A stretch of 64,000 nucleotides of DNA, from assembly GCA_964559125.1 (NCBI GenBank), contig CAZLGW010000005.1, positions 62,001 to 126,000 of the forward strand. The letters are read 5' to 3'. A model generated the notes under the pieces. That model was not told the DNA's origin, did no database searches, and saw only the letters and a list, made by a program, of their open reading frames with translations. The stretch comes from Ravibacter sp964559125 (GTDB lineage: Bacteria; Bacteroidota; Bacteroidia; Cytophagales; Spirosomataceae). Position numbers and translations under genes: made by a program. Below are positions 19,299 through 27,684 of the stretch, in pieces (positions within the stretch are counted from its first letter, which is position 1; every line of letters begins with the position of its first letter).

Positions 19299-22136
19299 AT
19301 GAAAGCACATTTCCTCCTCCCTGCCCTGCTGCTCACACTGACCGGACGGCTTGTCGCACAGCAATACGGCCTTACAACCGGTCTGCCGCTCTCCGAGATC
19401 ACCGGTTCGGGTACGGCAGTTGCCCTTACACCCAATACGTCGTCAACCGAATTACCTGTCGGGTTCGATTTTAATTTCTGGGAAAACACCTATTCGACTT
19501 TCTACATCAACCCGCAGGGAACTTTTTCTTTTGAAGCGCCCTCTTCTATTATTTTCGACAACACCTGGTTGGTCGGTAGTCCCGGCATTCACAACTTTAT
19601 AGCCTTCGCATGGCACAAGGCCAGCTACGATTTTACTAATGCGACTGTCAATTATTTTACAACCGGGGCCGCTCCCAACCGTGTATTGGTGGTTAACTAT
19701 AAAGGCGTGACATTTGATCAGGTTGTGAATACTTACGTGGGTTATCCCAATAGCGGGAATGGTACGATCAACGTACAGATACAATTGTACGAAGGCCCGG
19801 ACGGTAAAATACAAATCCATTCTACCGACAATAAGACTGTCGGCGGCGTTGGGAATAACTCGGGGCCGGGTACGGTCGGGATTGAAAACAGCGAGGGGGA
19901 TGAAAGCAAGATGGCAGTCGAATATGAAAGCATAGCCAGCTATGTAAGTATAGCGCCTGGTGTTTATGTGCCTGTATATTCCAAAAGGTACTTTTACGAT
20001 TTTTCAGGGGAGACGATCCAGTTTAAAATGGTTTCACCCCCTGAAGCGCCTGTGATCACTTCCGAAACTGCTGCTCCCTATTGCTCCGGCTATACGATCA
20101 CGCTTAAAGCGACGGGCTGCCCGTCAGGCGGCGTTGTGACCTGGAACGATGACGGCAGTATTACGGGGGATACGTTCGTAACGCCCGTCCTGACAGCCAC
20201 TGAGCAGCAAAACGACGGAGCCGGATACGCCAACTTTAACTACAGCGCCACTTGTACGGTAGACGGTGTGACCTCTTCGGCGGGATACTGGTCAGGCGAT
20301 GTTTACGCTGTTCCGGCCCCCCCTACTTCTATCTCGGCCAGCCCTGACACACCCGTTGACCCCGGCACACCGGTAAGTCTTACGGCAAACGCCAGCGGAA
20401 CTGCCTGGCCGGTCGTCTGGAGCTGGAACAATGTTGCAGACACTTTTACGGGCAATCCGCTCAATGTAGAGCCGCAGGTAGCCACCGAATATTTCGCAGA
20501 GCGGTCGAACAATGGGTGTAAATCGACGCCGGTGAGCAAGATCGTTATGGTCAATCAACCTCAGACGGTCACGATAGCCCCTTCTACAGTCAACTGGGCC
20601 TGCGGAGGTAAAGGACAGCAATTCGCCGTGAATTACACTACTACCGGTACTTTTTCGAATAATAATTTCCTTATAAAGCTGGTCAAAACCGTAACTCCAT
20701 GCGGCCAGGCGTCTAATTCATCCGATGTGACGAGCGTAACCGACAACACCGGATCGGTTACTCTGACCTGGCCGGTCGACCTGGAAGGAAGTTCGTCGTT
20801 TGGCTGCCCGGCTACCACGACGGCATACCAGATAGTGATCCGGAATCAGGGTGACAATGCCATCAACGCAAACCATCCGGTTACGATCTATCAGCCGGGC
20901 ACTGCCATTACCTCGGTCAGCCCGACCAGTATTACCGAACCAGGGCAAACAATACACCTGGCCTCCGGGTACGACGGTACGGTTACCAAAGCCTGGTACA
21001 GCCATAGCGAAACCGAATACTGGCAACCGGGCACGCCGCTGGGACTTACTACTGACGAAATCGATGTGACCCCTTCTACTTCTACCTACTATTCGGTAGT
21101 CGTCACCGACGCGCAAGGCTGTCAGGCACGTTCTGAGAGGGTGAGGATACCGTTTAACGTCACCATTTCCGGAACGGGGTCTGCAGCGGATGGTACCTAC
21201 GCGGAGGGCAGGGGAGTACATCTGGATATCTATGGCATCGTAGGCTGTTCGAGCGGCTGTCCGGTCCCGGAGTATTTTCTTCCCGATCGTCCCGGCGTTC
21301 CCGATGCGGGTACCTATACCTACAGCACGGTTTTCGATTGGGGTTATCCTGGCACCTGGAGCGGGTATTTCATCGTACGCAGGGCCGACTACTGGGAGAT
21401 CTATTACGGCTTCAGGCCTACTTACGGCATGTCGAGTTACACCCGCATATACCACACCAAAAATACCTTCCCGACTGTGCCCTCCGGAAGTCGCAGGGCT
21501 TTCAGGACCACCTCGGAAGTAACCGGAACACGTCCGCCGCTCAACGCAGTATGGATCAAAGACGCCGACAACAGTGAAGTCTCGTTGAGCTTGACCGGAG
21601 TAAGTGAAGACTACGGTGCCCTGCCGGTCAGCCTGGCTTACTTCGATGCGGCAGTCAATGACGAAAAGCACGTGGAGCTGACCTGGAAAACGACTGCCGA
21701 AAATAATTCCGGTTATTTCACGGTAGAGCGGAGCCATACCGGGCAGGATTTTATTGCCATCGGTACCGTACAATCCGGCGTGAATACTAACAAAGGGCTT
21801 GCCTATCGGTTCACTGACCGGCAGCCACTATCGGGAACCAGCTACTATCGCCTGAGGCAAACCGATCTGGACGGTAGTTCGGCTAGCTATCAGATAGTTT
21901 CGGTGCATATACCCGGCGGTATTGCTGTTTTTCCTAATCCTTCTGACGGGAAAGTGATTATCGTTGACGCACCTGAAGGCTCAGCAATAGCGCTTTTTGA
22001 TCTGGCAGGGCGAAACATTCCGTTCACGTCGGATAAACACAACGGTGTTCTTGAAATACGCCCAAAGGCGGTTTTACAATCGGGTATATACCTGATCAGG
22101 GTAGGTGGAATAACAAAGAAGTGGGTTGTCCGGTAG
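19299..22136 (+). CDS. Large secreted protein with T9SS type A sorting domain
   Basis: The 945-residue product starts with a signal peptide (MKAHFLLPALLLTLTGRLVAQQ) and ends with the T9SS sorting domain: VFPNPSDGKV, LFDLAGR, and a final SGIYLIRVGGITKKWVVR. Before that is the linker seen in many cargo proteins (LPVSLAYFDA, VELTWKTTAENNSGYFTVERS, SYYRLRQTDLDGS). The N-terminal third (residues about 40-240) resembles a beta-rich lectin- or nidogen-like surface domain, followed by Ig/PKD-like segments. It should be exported across the outer membrane and attached or released. No catalytic motif was seen, so adhesin or structural protein is most likely. It faces away from the two-component kinase gene. 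Confidence 0.85.
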   Translation: MKAHFLLPALLLTLTGRLVAQQYGLTTGLPLSEITGSGTAVALTPNTSSTELPVGFDFNFWENTYSTFYINPQGTFSFEAPSSIIFDNTWLVGSPGIHNFIAFAWHKASYDFTNATVNYFTTGAAPNRVLVVNYKGVTFDQVVNTYVGYPNSGNGTINVQIQLYEGPDGKIQIHSTDNKTVGGVGNNSGPGTVGIENSEGDESKMAVEYESIASYVSIAPGVYVPVYSKRYFYDFSGETIQFKMVSPPEAPVITSETAAPYCSGYTITLKATGCPSGGVVTWNDDGSITGDTFVTPVLTATEQQNDGAGYANFNYSATCTVDGVTSSAGYWSGDVYAVPAPPTSISASPDTPVDPGTPVSLTANASGTAWPVVWSWNNVADTFTGNPLNVEPQVATEYFAERSNNGCKSTPVSKIVMVNQPQTVTIAPSTVNWACGGKGQQFAVNYTTTGTFSNNNFLIKLVKTVTPCGQASNSSDVTSVTDNTGSVTLTWPVDLEGSSSFGCPATTTAYQIVIRNQGDNAINANHPVTIYQPGTAITSVSPTSITEPGQTIHLASGYDGTVTKAWYSHSETEYWQPGTPLGLTTDEIDVTPSTSTYYSVVVTDAQGCQARSERVRIPFNVTISGTGSAADGTYAEGRGVHLDIYGIVGCSSGCPVPEYFLPDRPGVPDAGTYTYSTVFDWGYPGTWSGYFIVRRADYWEIYYGFRPTYGMSSYTRIYHTKNTFPTVPSGSRRAFRTTSEVTGTRPPLNAVWIKDADNSEVSLSLTGVSEDYGALPVSLAYFDAAVNDEKHVELTWKTTAENNSGYFTVERSHTGQDFIAIGTVQSGVNTNKGLAYRFTDRQPLSGTSYYRLRQTDLDGSSASYQIVSVHIPGGIAVFPNPSDGKVIIVDAPEGSAIALFDLAGRNIPFTSDKHNGVLEIRPKAVLQSGIYLIRVGGITKKWVVR

Positions 22137-22218
22137 GTGTGGGAAATACTCTTTGAGCTGTCCTTTAAAATAACAATTATTAATAACAATTTTCTAATCT
22201 AACGATATTAATACTATT

Positions 22219-23040
22219 ATGCCAAGTCCAAACGATCATCTCGCAATAACCACTCCGGGAGCAGGCTTTACGAAAATCATTAATGTAGTTAGGCGAATAC
22301 CAGTAGCACAGGATGATAGGCCAGAATTGATAGATACAAGTAAACCTAATGGGATTTATGTTCAATGTCGTATAGACGACATTGCTCTTCTAATGACTGG
22401 AAAATCTATAGTACACGGGGATTCATATGTTAATGGTGCATTGAATATAGAAAGTGATAGTTTAGTTAAAGGAAATATGTCAGTAGAAGGAAACGCTGAA
22501 GTTTCCGGAGATTTCGAAATTAAAGGAAACACTACAATTCATGGTAGAATTCATTCAAATTCAGGATTAAGTTTTGATGGTGATTTGACAGTAAGAGGTG
22601 ACATATCTGCTACCGGTGATATATTTCTTCGAAATGCAGATTTTGCTGAAGATTTTGATATTTTAGACGAAACTTGTGAAGCTGGATCGGTGATGGTATT
22701 GTCTGTAAATGGCGGTTTAGTTCAAAGTACTGCCGCTTATGATCGGAAAGTAGCCGGAGTTATTTCGGGAGCCGGTAGCTATAAGCCGGGAATCATTTTG
22801 GATAGACAATTGAATCAAGCGGGAAGGCTTCCCCTGGCTATGGTAGGGAAAGTGTATTGTAAGGTAGATGCAAACTATGGTTCAATTGAGATTGGAGATT
22901 TATTAACAACTTCGGATACAATTGGCTATGCTATGAAGGCTTCGGATCCTAGTTCATCTTTTGGCGCCATCGTAGGGAAGTCATTAGGGCATCTTAGCCA
23001 GGGAAGGGGCTTGATACCTATTTTGGTAGCGTTACAATAA
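22219..23040 (+). CDS. AT-rich protein: beta-repeat stalk plus tail-spike-like C-terminal domain
   Basis: The 273-residue protein has three parts. Residues 1-65 are unassigned. Residues about 70-135 are short repeats (VNGALNIES, VKGNMSVEG, VSGDFEIKG, IHGRIHSNS, VRGDISATG), the spacing expected of a bactofilin-like or trimeric beta-helix stalk. Residues 136-273 begin NADFAEDFDI and contain YDRKVAGVISGAG, VGKVYCKVDA, GDLLTTSDTIGYAMKA and a C-terminal LIPILVALQ. The ADxAExF start recalls the Peptidase_G2 self-cleaving chaperone domain of phage appendage proteins, an inference from memory. There is no signal peptide. Base composition is far lower in G+C than the preceding gene (18 of 60 bases at 22441-22500 against 37 of 60 at 21241-21300), which suggests transfer. 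Confidence 0.75.
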   Translation: MPSPNDHLAITTPGAGFTKIINVVRRIPVAQDDRPELIDTSKPNGIYVQCRIDDIALLMTGKSIVHGDSYVNGALNIESDSLVKGNMSVEGNAEVSGDFEIKGNTTIHGRIHSNSGLSFDGDLTVRGDISATGDIFLRNADFAEDFDILDETCEAGSVMVLSVNGGLVQSTAAYDRKVAGVISGAGSYKPGIILDRQLNQAGRLPLAMVGKVYCKVDANYGSIEIGDLLTTSDTIGYAMKASDPSSSFGAIVGKSLGHLSQGRGLIPILVALQ

Positions 23041-23068
23041 ATTTACTACTTGCTAAATACCTGCACCC

Positions 23069-23860
23069 ATGCCGATCATCCTAAAAAGCTACAGTCAATC
23101 TCGTCAGGACATAGGAATAAATGTATTAGTTGATGTTACGATAGTAATTTCTTTTTTTGAGTTAATACCGGAGATTCTTGTGGTTTCTGAGGATAACACT
23201 GGAACTCTGTTAGGAGAATTTAAAACCATAGATTTGCCCAAACATGATGCAAATCAGTATAATGTTAAGGTTAAGTTACCGGCAGGAAATATTTGTTTTG
23301 TTCGATTCGATGAAAAGTGGCGAAATACATTAGGACAGTTAGAAGATTACAGATACAGTAATGGTGCTTATGGGTATACTGTTCAGTTTGCTATCACTGT
23401 AAAGGTAGAGACAACTGAAGATAGCCCGGATCAGAGACCTAGTGTTCCTTCTATTAGAAGTATTATCCCATATTCAAAAACATTACGGAGCAACAATAGA
23501 ATTAAAGTTATTTGGGATGATAATGGCTCAGGTGTAAACCGGTTCAACATTAGAATTCGTCTTAAGAATCATCCACCTTTTTATGAGAGTCAATATGAGG
23601 TAAATATTAGTAGTAGTTCGGATTATAGTACATTAATCGAAACTGAGCCTAATAGTTCTTATATGGTGAAGATACAGGCGTGTAGAAAACAGGTTTTTTC
23701 GAGGTCTATTTGTTCCAGATGGTCGCCGGAATATGAAATAGAAACTATTAGGAATTTGTCTAGCTGGAGGCAATTTTTAATAGATAGCCATCTTGAGCGA
23801 GGGACAAGTCTAAGATCTCTTCGAAGAGAACTAAGTCTTCGAAAGCTATTGGGTTGTTGA
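23069..23860 (+). CDS. AT-rich hypothetical protein with fibronectin III-like domain
   Basis: The 263-residue protein lies 28 bases after the previous gene and shares its low G+C, so the two probably moved and are expressed together. Residues 1-120 are beta-rich with no recognised family. Residues about 130-230 look like a fibronectin type III domain: IKVIWDDNGSGVNRFNIRIR, then a Tyr/Val strand ending SSYMVKIQAC and a final SRWSPEYEI. The last 35 residues are basic and Ser/Arg/Leu-rich (LERGTSLRSLRRELSLRKLLGC) with a C-terminal Cys. No signal peptide is present. Function unknown; a role with the neighbouring stalk protein is an inference from position. Confidence 0.7.
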   Translation: MPIILKSYSQSRQDIGINVLVDVTIVISFFELIPEILVVSEDNTGTLLGEFKTIDLPKHDANQYNVKVKLPAGNICFVRFDEKWRNTLGQLEDYRYSNGAYGYTVQFAITVKVETTEDSPDQRPSVPSIRSIIPYSKTLRSNNRIKVIWDDNGSGVNRFNIRIRLKNHPPFYESQYEVNISSSSDYSTLIETEPNSSYMVKIQACRKQVFSRSICSRWSPEYEIETIRNLSSWRQFLIDSHLERGTSLRSLRRELSLRKLLGC

Positions 23861-23914
23861 GGTATTTTGTCTTTCAGTACTCTCTTTTTTCTGAAAACTT
23901 TCCCCTTTAACCCG

Positions 23915-26761
23915 CTACCTTAATTTTTCCCTCAAAAACTCCGCCGTATGATTCCCGCTTAATTTCACCATCTCCTCCGGCGTTCCCTCGAAAGTAATAT
24001 GACCACCCCTTGCCCCTCCTTCCGGGCCCAGGTCGATAATCCAGTCGGCCGATTTGATGATCTCCATGTTGTGCTCGATCACGATTACCGTGTCTCCCTG
24101 GTCGACCAGGGCATTGATCGATGCAAGCAGCTTCCTGATATCGTGGAAATGAAGGCCGGTGGTAGGCTCGTCAAAAATAAACAGCGTTTTGCCTCTTGAG
24201 CTGTTGCCTTTTCCCAGGAAAGACGCCAGCTTCACGCGCTGGGCTTCTCCTCCGGATAAGGTGTTGGACGATTGTCCCAACTGTACGTAACCCAGCCCGA
24301 CATCCTGCAGGGGCTTCAGCCTTTCTGCAAGCTTTTTGTCTGAATCGCGGAAATAGGAAATGGCGTCGTCGACCGTCATGCCGAGAATATCGGTAATATC
24401 CTTGTCTCGGTATTTCACGTCCAGGATCTCCTGCTTGAACCGTTTACCTCCGCAGCCTTCGCACGTCAGGTAAAGATCGGCCATGAACTGCATTTCGACT
24501 TTTACCTGTCCTTCTCCCTGGCAGACCTCGCAGCGCCCGCCTTCCACGTTAAAAGAAAAATGGCTTGGCTTGTAGCCGCGCGATTTCGAAAGAGGTTGCT
24601 CAGCCATGACCTGTCTGAGGTAATCATAAGCCTTGATGTAGGTGACGGGGTTAGACCTGGAGGATTTCCCGATAGGATTCTGGTCCACCATTTCTATCGC
24701 CTCGATCCTGTGAAGGCTACCCGACAACTCTGTGAATTTCCCCAGGTCATCGTTGAATTCACCTTTTGAACGCATCAGGGCAGGGTAGAGCACTTTCCTG
24801 ATAAGCGTAGATTTTCCTGAACCGCTTACACCGGTTACGACTGTAAGCAGCCCCAAAGGAAACCCGACGTCTACATTCCTCAGGTTGTTTTCCGAGGCGC
24901 CCCGGAGCTCTATGAAATCCCGCATTTTCCGCCTCACGGGAGGAACGTCGACCGAGTCCTTTCCCAGCAGAAAAGCAATGGTATGGCTTTTGCCGAAAGA
25001 AGGGGAGCCGGGGTCGATAGATTGGATTTTCTCCCAGTTACCCTGGAACACAAGTTCACCACCGTGGCTGCCCGCTTCTGGACCTATATCTATGATCTGA
25101 TCTGCAGCGCGCATGATCTCTTCCTCATGTTCGACCACGATCACCGTATTGCCCAGGTCGCGCAGCGATTCCAGGACGCTGATCAACTGGCGGGTATCGC
25201 GGGGGTGCAGGCCGATGCTAGGCTCGTCGAGAATATACATAGAGCCCACCAGCGCGCTTCCCAGCGAAGTAGCCAGTTTGATACGCTGAAATTCTCCGCC
25301 TGAGAGTGTGCTTGTAAGCCGGTTGAGCGTGAGGTACCCAAGGCCTACCCGCTCCATATATTCCAGCCTCTTCTGTATTTCGGTTAATATACGCCTGCCG
25401 ACTTCCGTTCTGTATTCGCCCAGGCTCACATTCCTGAAAAAGGCTGCTGCATCCCCTATGGGCATCAGCACAAGATCTGTAATGGAGCGACCATCGATCT
25501 TGACGTAGGAAGCGTCCTTACGCAGCCTGGACCCCCGGCAGTCGGGACAAATAGTACGTCCGCGGTAGCGGGACAACAGCACGCGGTACTGGATTTTGTG
25601 CGTTTGCCTCTCCAGTTCCTCGAAAAAGTCGTTTAAGCCCGTGAAATATTGGTTGCCGGTCCAGAGCAGCTCTTTTTCGGAGTCCGACAGATCTTTGTAC
25701 GGCCGGTGTATAGGGAAGTCGAACCTGATCCCGTTGGCGAGAAGGGGTTTGAGCCACTCCGACATTTTGTCGGTACGCCACGGGGCGATCGCACCTTCAT
25801 AGACCGAAAGCGTTTTGTCGGGGATCACCAGGTCGGGGTCAATGCCCAGCACTTTCCCGAACCCTTCGCAGCGTTTACAGGCTCCGTAGGGGTTGTTAAA
25901 GCTGAACAGGTTGACGCTGGGTTCTTCAAAGGTGATGCCATCCAGCTCAAATTTATCAGAAAATGTTCTCCTTTCTCCCCCCATCACTTCTATGATGCAG
26001 ACCGATTCTCCCTCGAAGAAGGCGGTCTGTACGGAGTCCGAAATACGGTATTGGGTCTCTTCATCATCGTGCCTGACGGCTACCCGGTCTACCAGGATAA
26101 GATACTCTGCTTCGGCAACTGCCTGCCCTTCCGCCAGGAGATCTTCTATTTCCCTGGTTTCGCCGTCGACGACAACTCGGTTGTAGCCTTTCGAGAGCAG
26201 AATATTCAGCTCGCCGGCCAGGGTACGTCCTTCGCGTATGTGCAGAGGCGCGAGAATGAGGATCCTGGTGTTATCTTCAAATCCCAGTATGTAGTCGACA
26301 ACGTCGGTTACCGTATCTTTTTTTACCTCCTGTCCCGATACCGGGGAGTAGGTTGTGCCAACCCGGGCAAAAAGGAGTTTGAGATAGTCGTAAATTTCGG
26401 TGCTTGTGCCCACGGTAGACCGGGGGTTCCTGGTGTTTACTTTCTGTTCGATAGCGATGGCAGGCGAGATGCCCCGGATGTACTCGACTTCCGGTTTTTC
26501 CATCCTGCCCAAGAACTGCCTCGCGTAGCTGCTCAGGCTTTCGACGTACATCCGCTGGCCTTCTGCAAAAAGAGTATCAAAGGCCAGGGAGGACTTGCCG
26601 GAACCCGAAAGCCCGGTAATGACCACCAGTTTGTTCCTGGGAATGGCAACGTCGACGTTTTTAAGGTTGTTGACTTTTGCTCCTTTGATAATGATATATT
26701 TCCTGGCGTCCAGCGTTTCTATTGACGCCTCACCCGCTTCCAAGAGAGATTGAACTGGCAT
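23915..26761 (-). CDS. uvrA: Excinuclease ABC subunit A
   Basis: UvrA is the damage-recognition ATPase of nucleotide excision repair. The 948-residue product has two ABC modules (Walker A GLSGSGKSSLAFDTL and GVSGSGKSTLI), two signature motifs (LSGGEFQRIKLA and LSGGEAQRVKLA) and the zinc cysteines in CKRCEGFG, CPDCRGSRL, CEVCQGEG and CEGCGGKRF. The length and C-terminal end are normal. It converges on the AT-rich islet with 54 bases between stops and diverges from rpmH. Confidence 0.98.
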   Translation of the reverse strand: MPVQSLLEAGEASIETLDARKYIIIKGAKVNNLKNVDVAIPRNKLVVITGLSGSGKSSLAFDTLFAEGQRMYVESLSSYARQFLGRMEKPEVEYIRGISPAIAIEQKVNTRNPRSTVGTSTEIYDYLKLLFARVGTTYSPVSGQEVKKDTVTDVVDYILGFEDNTRILILAPLHIREGRTLAGELNILLSKGYNRVVVDGETREIEDLLAEGQAVAEAEYLILVDRVAVRHDDEETQYRISDSVQTAFFEGESVCIIEVMGGERRTFSDKFELDGITFEEPSVNLFSFNNPYGACKRCEGFGKVLGIDPDLVIPDKTLSVYEGAIAPWRTDKMSEWLKPLLANGIRFDFPIHRPYKDLSDSEKELLWTGNQYFTGLNDFFEELERQTHKIQYRVLLSRYRGRTICPDCRGSRLRKDASYVKIDGRSITDLVLMPIGDAAAFFRNVSLGEYRTEVGRRILTEIQKRLEYMERVGLGYLTLNRLTSTLSGGEFQRIKLATSLGSALVGSMYILDEPSIGLHPRDTRQLISVLESLRDLGNTVIVVEHEEEIMRAADQIIDIGPEAGSHGGELVFQGNWEKIQSIDPGSPSFGKSHTIAFLLGKDSVDVPPVRRKMRDFIELRGASENNLRNVDVGFPLGLLTVVTGVSGSGKSTLIRKVLYPALMRSKGEFNDDLGKFTELSGSLHRIEAIEMVDQNPIGKSSRSNPVTYIKAYDYLRQVMAEQPLSKSRGYKPSHFSFNVEGGRCEVCQGEGQVKVEMQFMADLYLTCEGCGGKRFKQEILDVKYRDKDITDILGMTVDDAISYFRDSDKKLAERLKPLQDVGLGYVQLGQSSNTLSGGEAQRVKLASFLGKGNSSRGKTLFIFDEPTTGLHFHDIRKLLASINALVDQGDTVIVIEHNMEIIKSADWIIDLGPEGGARGGHITFEGTPEEMVKLSGNHTAEFLREKLR

Positions 26762-26904
26762 GTATTATGTTGATTGCAGGAGGGGCTTCCTTATACCCCA
26801 TTTGTATGTAACCACTTTTCCGGGAAATTAGTTTGGTTTGGCGAGAATTCCATATATCAGCCGTCAGATGTCAAAAATCTGCTGCCAGCCCGTAAGAAAC
26901 GACT

Positions 26905-26940
26905 CCCCTCTCCTGGGAAGGAGAGGGGCCGGGGGAGAGG
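26905..26940. repeat. REP-like GC-rich inverted repeat
   Basis: CCCCTCTCC (26905-26913) and GGAGAGGGG (26920-26928) form perfect 9-bp arms around a 6-base loop, followed by a G-rich tail (CCGGGGGAGAGG). It lies in the gap between uvrA and rpmH and is much more G+C-rich than the sequence around it. Short hairpins of this form occur as dispersed repeats in many bacterial genomes; whether this genome carries further copies cannot be seen from one window. Confidence 0.5.
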
Positions 26941-26965
26941 TCACAAATTAATTAGCGCCCCGGCT

Positions 26966-26995
26966 TTTGTTTGTAATCTAATACTCCTATCTTTG
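26966..26995 (+). promoter_or_regulatory. Predicted rpmH-rnpA promoter (TTTG-N18-TATCTTTG)
   Basis: TTTG (26966-26969) and TATCTTTG (26988-26995), 18 bases apart, match the Bacteroidota housekeeping promoter exactly. The start site would be near 27002, giving rpmH a leader of about 50 AT-rich bases without a Shine-Dalgarno sequence. Confidence 0.75.
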
Positions 26996-27050
26996 CAAGC
27001 CCAAATTTAAGTATGGATCAGGGATTTAGAGATATAATTTTGATTATCAA

Positions 27051-27209
27051 ATGAAACGTACGTATCAACCATCGAACCGCAAAAGGAGAAACAAGCACGG
27101 GTTCCGTTCGCGGATGGAAACACCAGGCGGTCGCAAGGTATTGACTTCCCGTCGCAGGAAGGGACGCTGGAAGTTATCTGTGTCAGACGAAAAGCGTCAT
27201 AAACAGTAA
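27051..27209 (+). CDS. rpmH: 50S ribosomal protein L34
   Basis: A 52-residue, very basic protein starting MKRTYQPSNRKRRNKHGFRS and continuing RMETPGGRKVLTSRRRKGRW, the invariant L34 pattern. A short extra tail (KLSVSDEKRHKQ) is common in Bacteroidota. It is placed behind a strong consensus promoter and only 2 bases before rnpA, the usual L34-RNase P arrangement. The ATG at 27051 has AT-rich sequence upstream and no Shine-Dalgarno motif. Confidence 0.97.
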   Translation: MKRTYQPSNRKRRNKHGFRSRMETPGGRKVLTSRRRKGRWKLSVSDEKRHKQ

Positions 27210-27211
27210 TA

Positions 27212-27637
27212 TTGAAACAAACGTTTGGCAAGTCCGAAAGGCTTTGCAGCCGCCGGATTATTGACAGGCTATTTGCGAGAGGTAGTACGGAAGTAAAAAC
27301 GTTCTACCTCTTTCCGTTTCGTGTGCTTTACCTGAGCGATGAAACGCATACTTCCCTATTACCCCAGGTATTATTCTCTGTTTCGCGGAGAAATTTCAAA
27401 CGCGCCGTAGACCGGAACCTGATCCGCCGCCGCTGCCGGGAGGCCTATCGTAAAAATAAATTCCTGATTACCGACCTTCCCTCCGGAACGCGCCCGGCGT
27501 ATATCGCTTTTTTATATATTGCAAAAGAAATGCTGGATTTCGACGTTATTGAAAACGGGATGACAGGGCTTTTCAAAAAAATGAGTGCCGGTCAGCCGGT
27601 TTCCGGCAAACGGAAGGGCGAGCCCGGCAATTCCTGA
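27212..27637 (+). CDS. rnpA: Ribonuclease P protein component
   Basis: The protein subunit of RNase P assists the RNA subunit in maturing tRNA 5' ends. The 141-residue product has the RNR signature in SRRNFKRAVDRNLIRRRCREAYR-type sequence around residues 60-80 and the usual N-terminal FGKSERLCSRRIIDRLF. Translation appears to begin at TTG (27212), 2 bases after the rpmH stop, which suggests translational coupling; no ATG precedes the conserved region. The C-terminal 20 residues are divergent. Confidence 0.92.
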   Translation: MKQTFGKSERLCSRRIIDRLFARGSTEVKTFYLFPFRVLYLSDETHTSLLPQVLFSVSRRNFKRAVDRNLIRRRCREAYRKNKFLITDLPSGTRPAYIAFLYIAKEMLDFDVIENGMTGLFKKMSAGQPVSGKRKGEPGNS

Positions 27638-27684
27638 ACGCCCTGTCGTATGTTTCGTGGAGCAGACCTCTAATTTTTTCTGAA

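Noticed and set aside
20718..21773. Open frame of 351 codons on the minus strand opposite the T9SS cargo gene
   Set aside because: It is antisense to a protein with signal peptide, linker and sorting domain; the translation is Arg/Gly-rich with no domain.
25649..26725. Open frame of 358 codons on the plus strand opposite uvrA
   Set aside because: It lies entirely within uvrA, whose protein is complete and conserved; long antisense frames are expected opposite G+C-rich third positions, and the product looks like no family.
27051..27637. rpmH-rnpA as a sign of the replication origin
   Set aside because: No dnaA, dnaN, gidA or cluster of DnaA boxes was seen; recF is 26 kb away and isolated, so no origin can be claimed.
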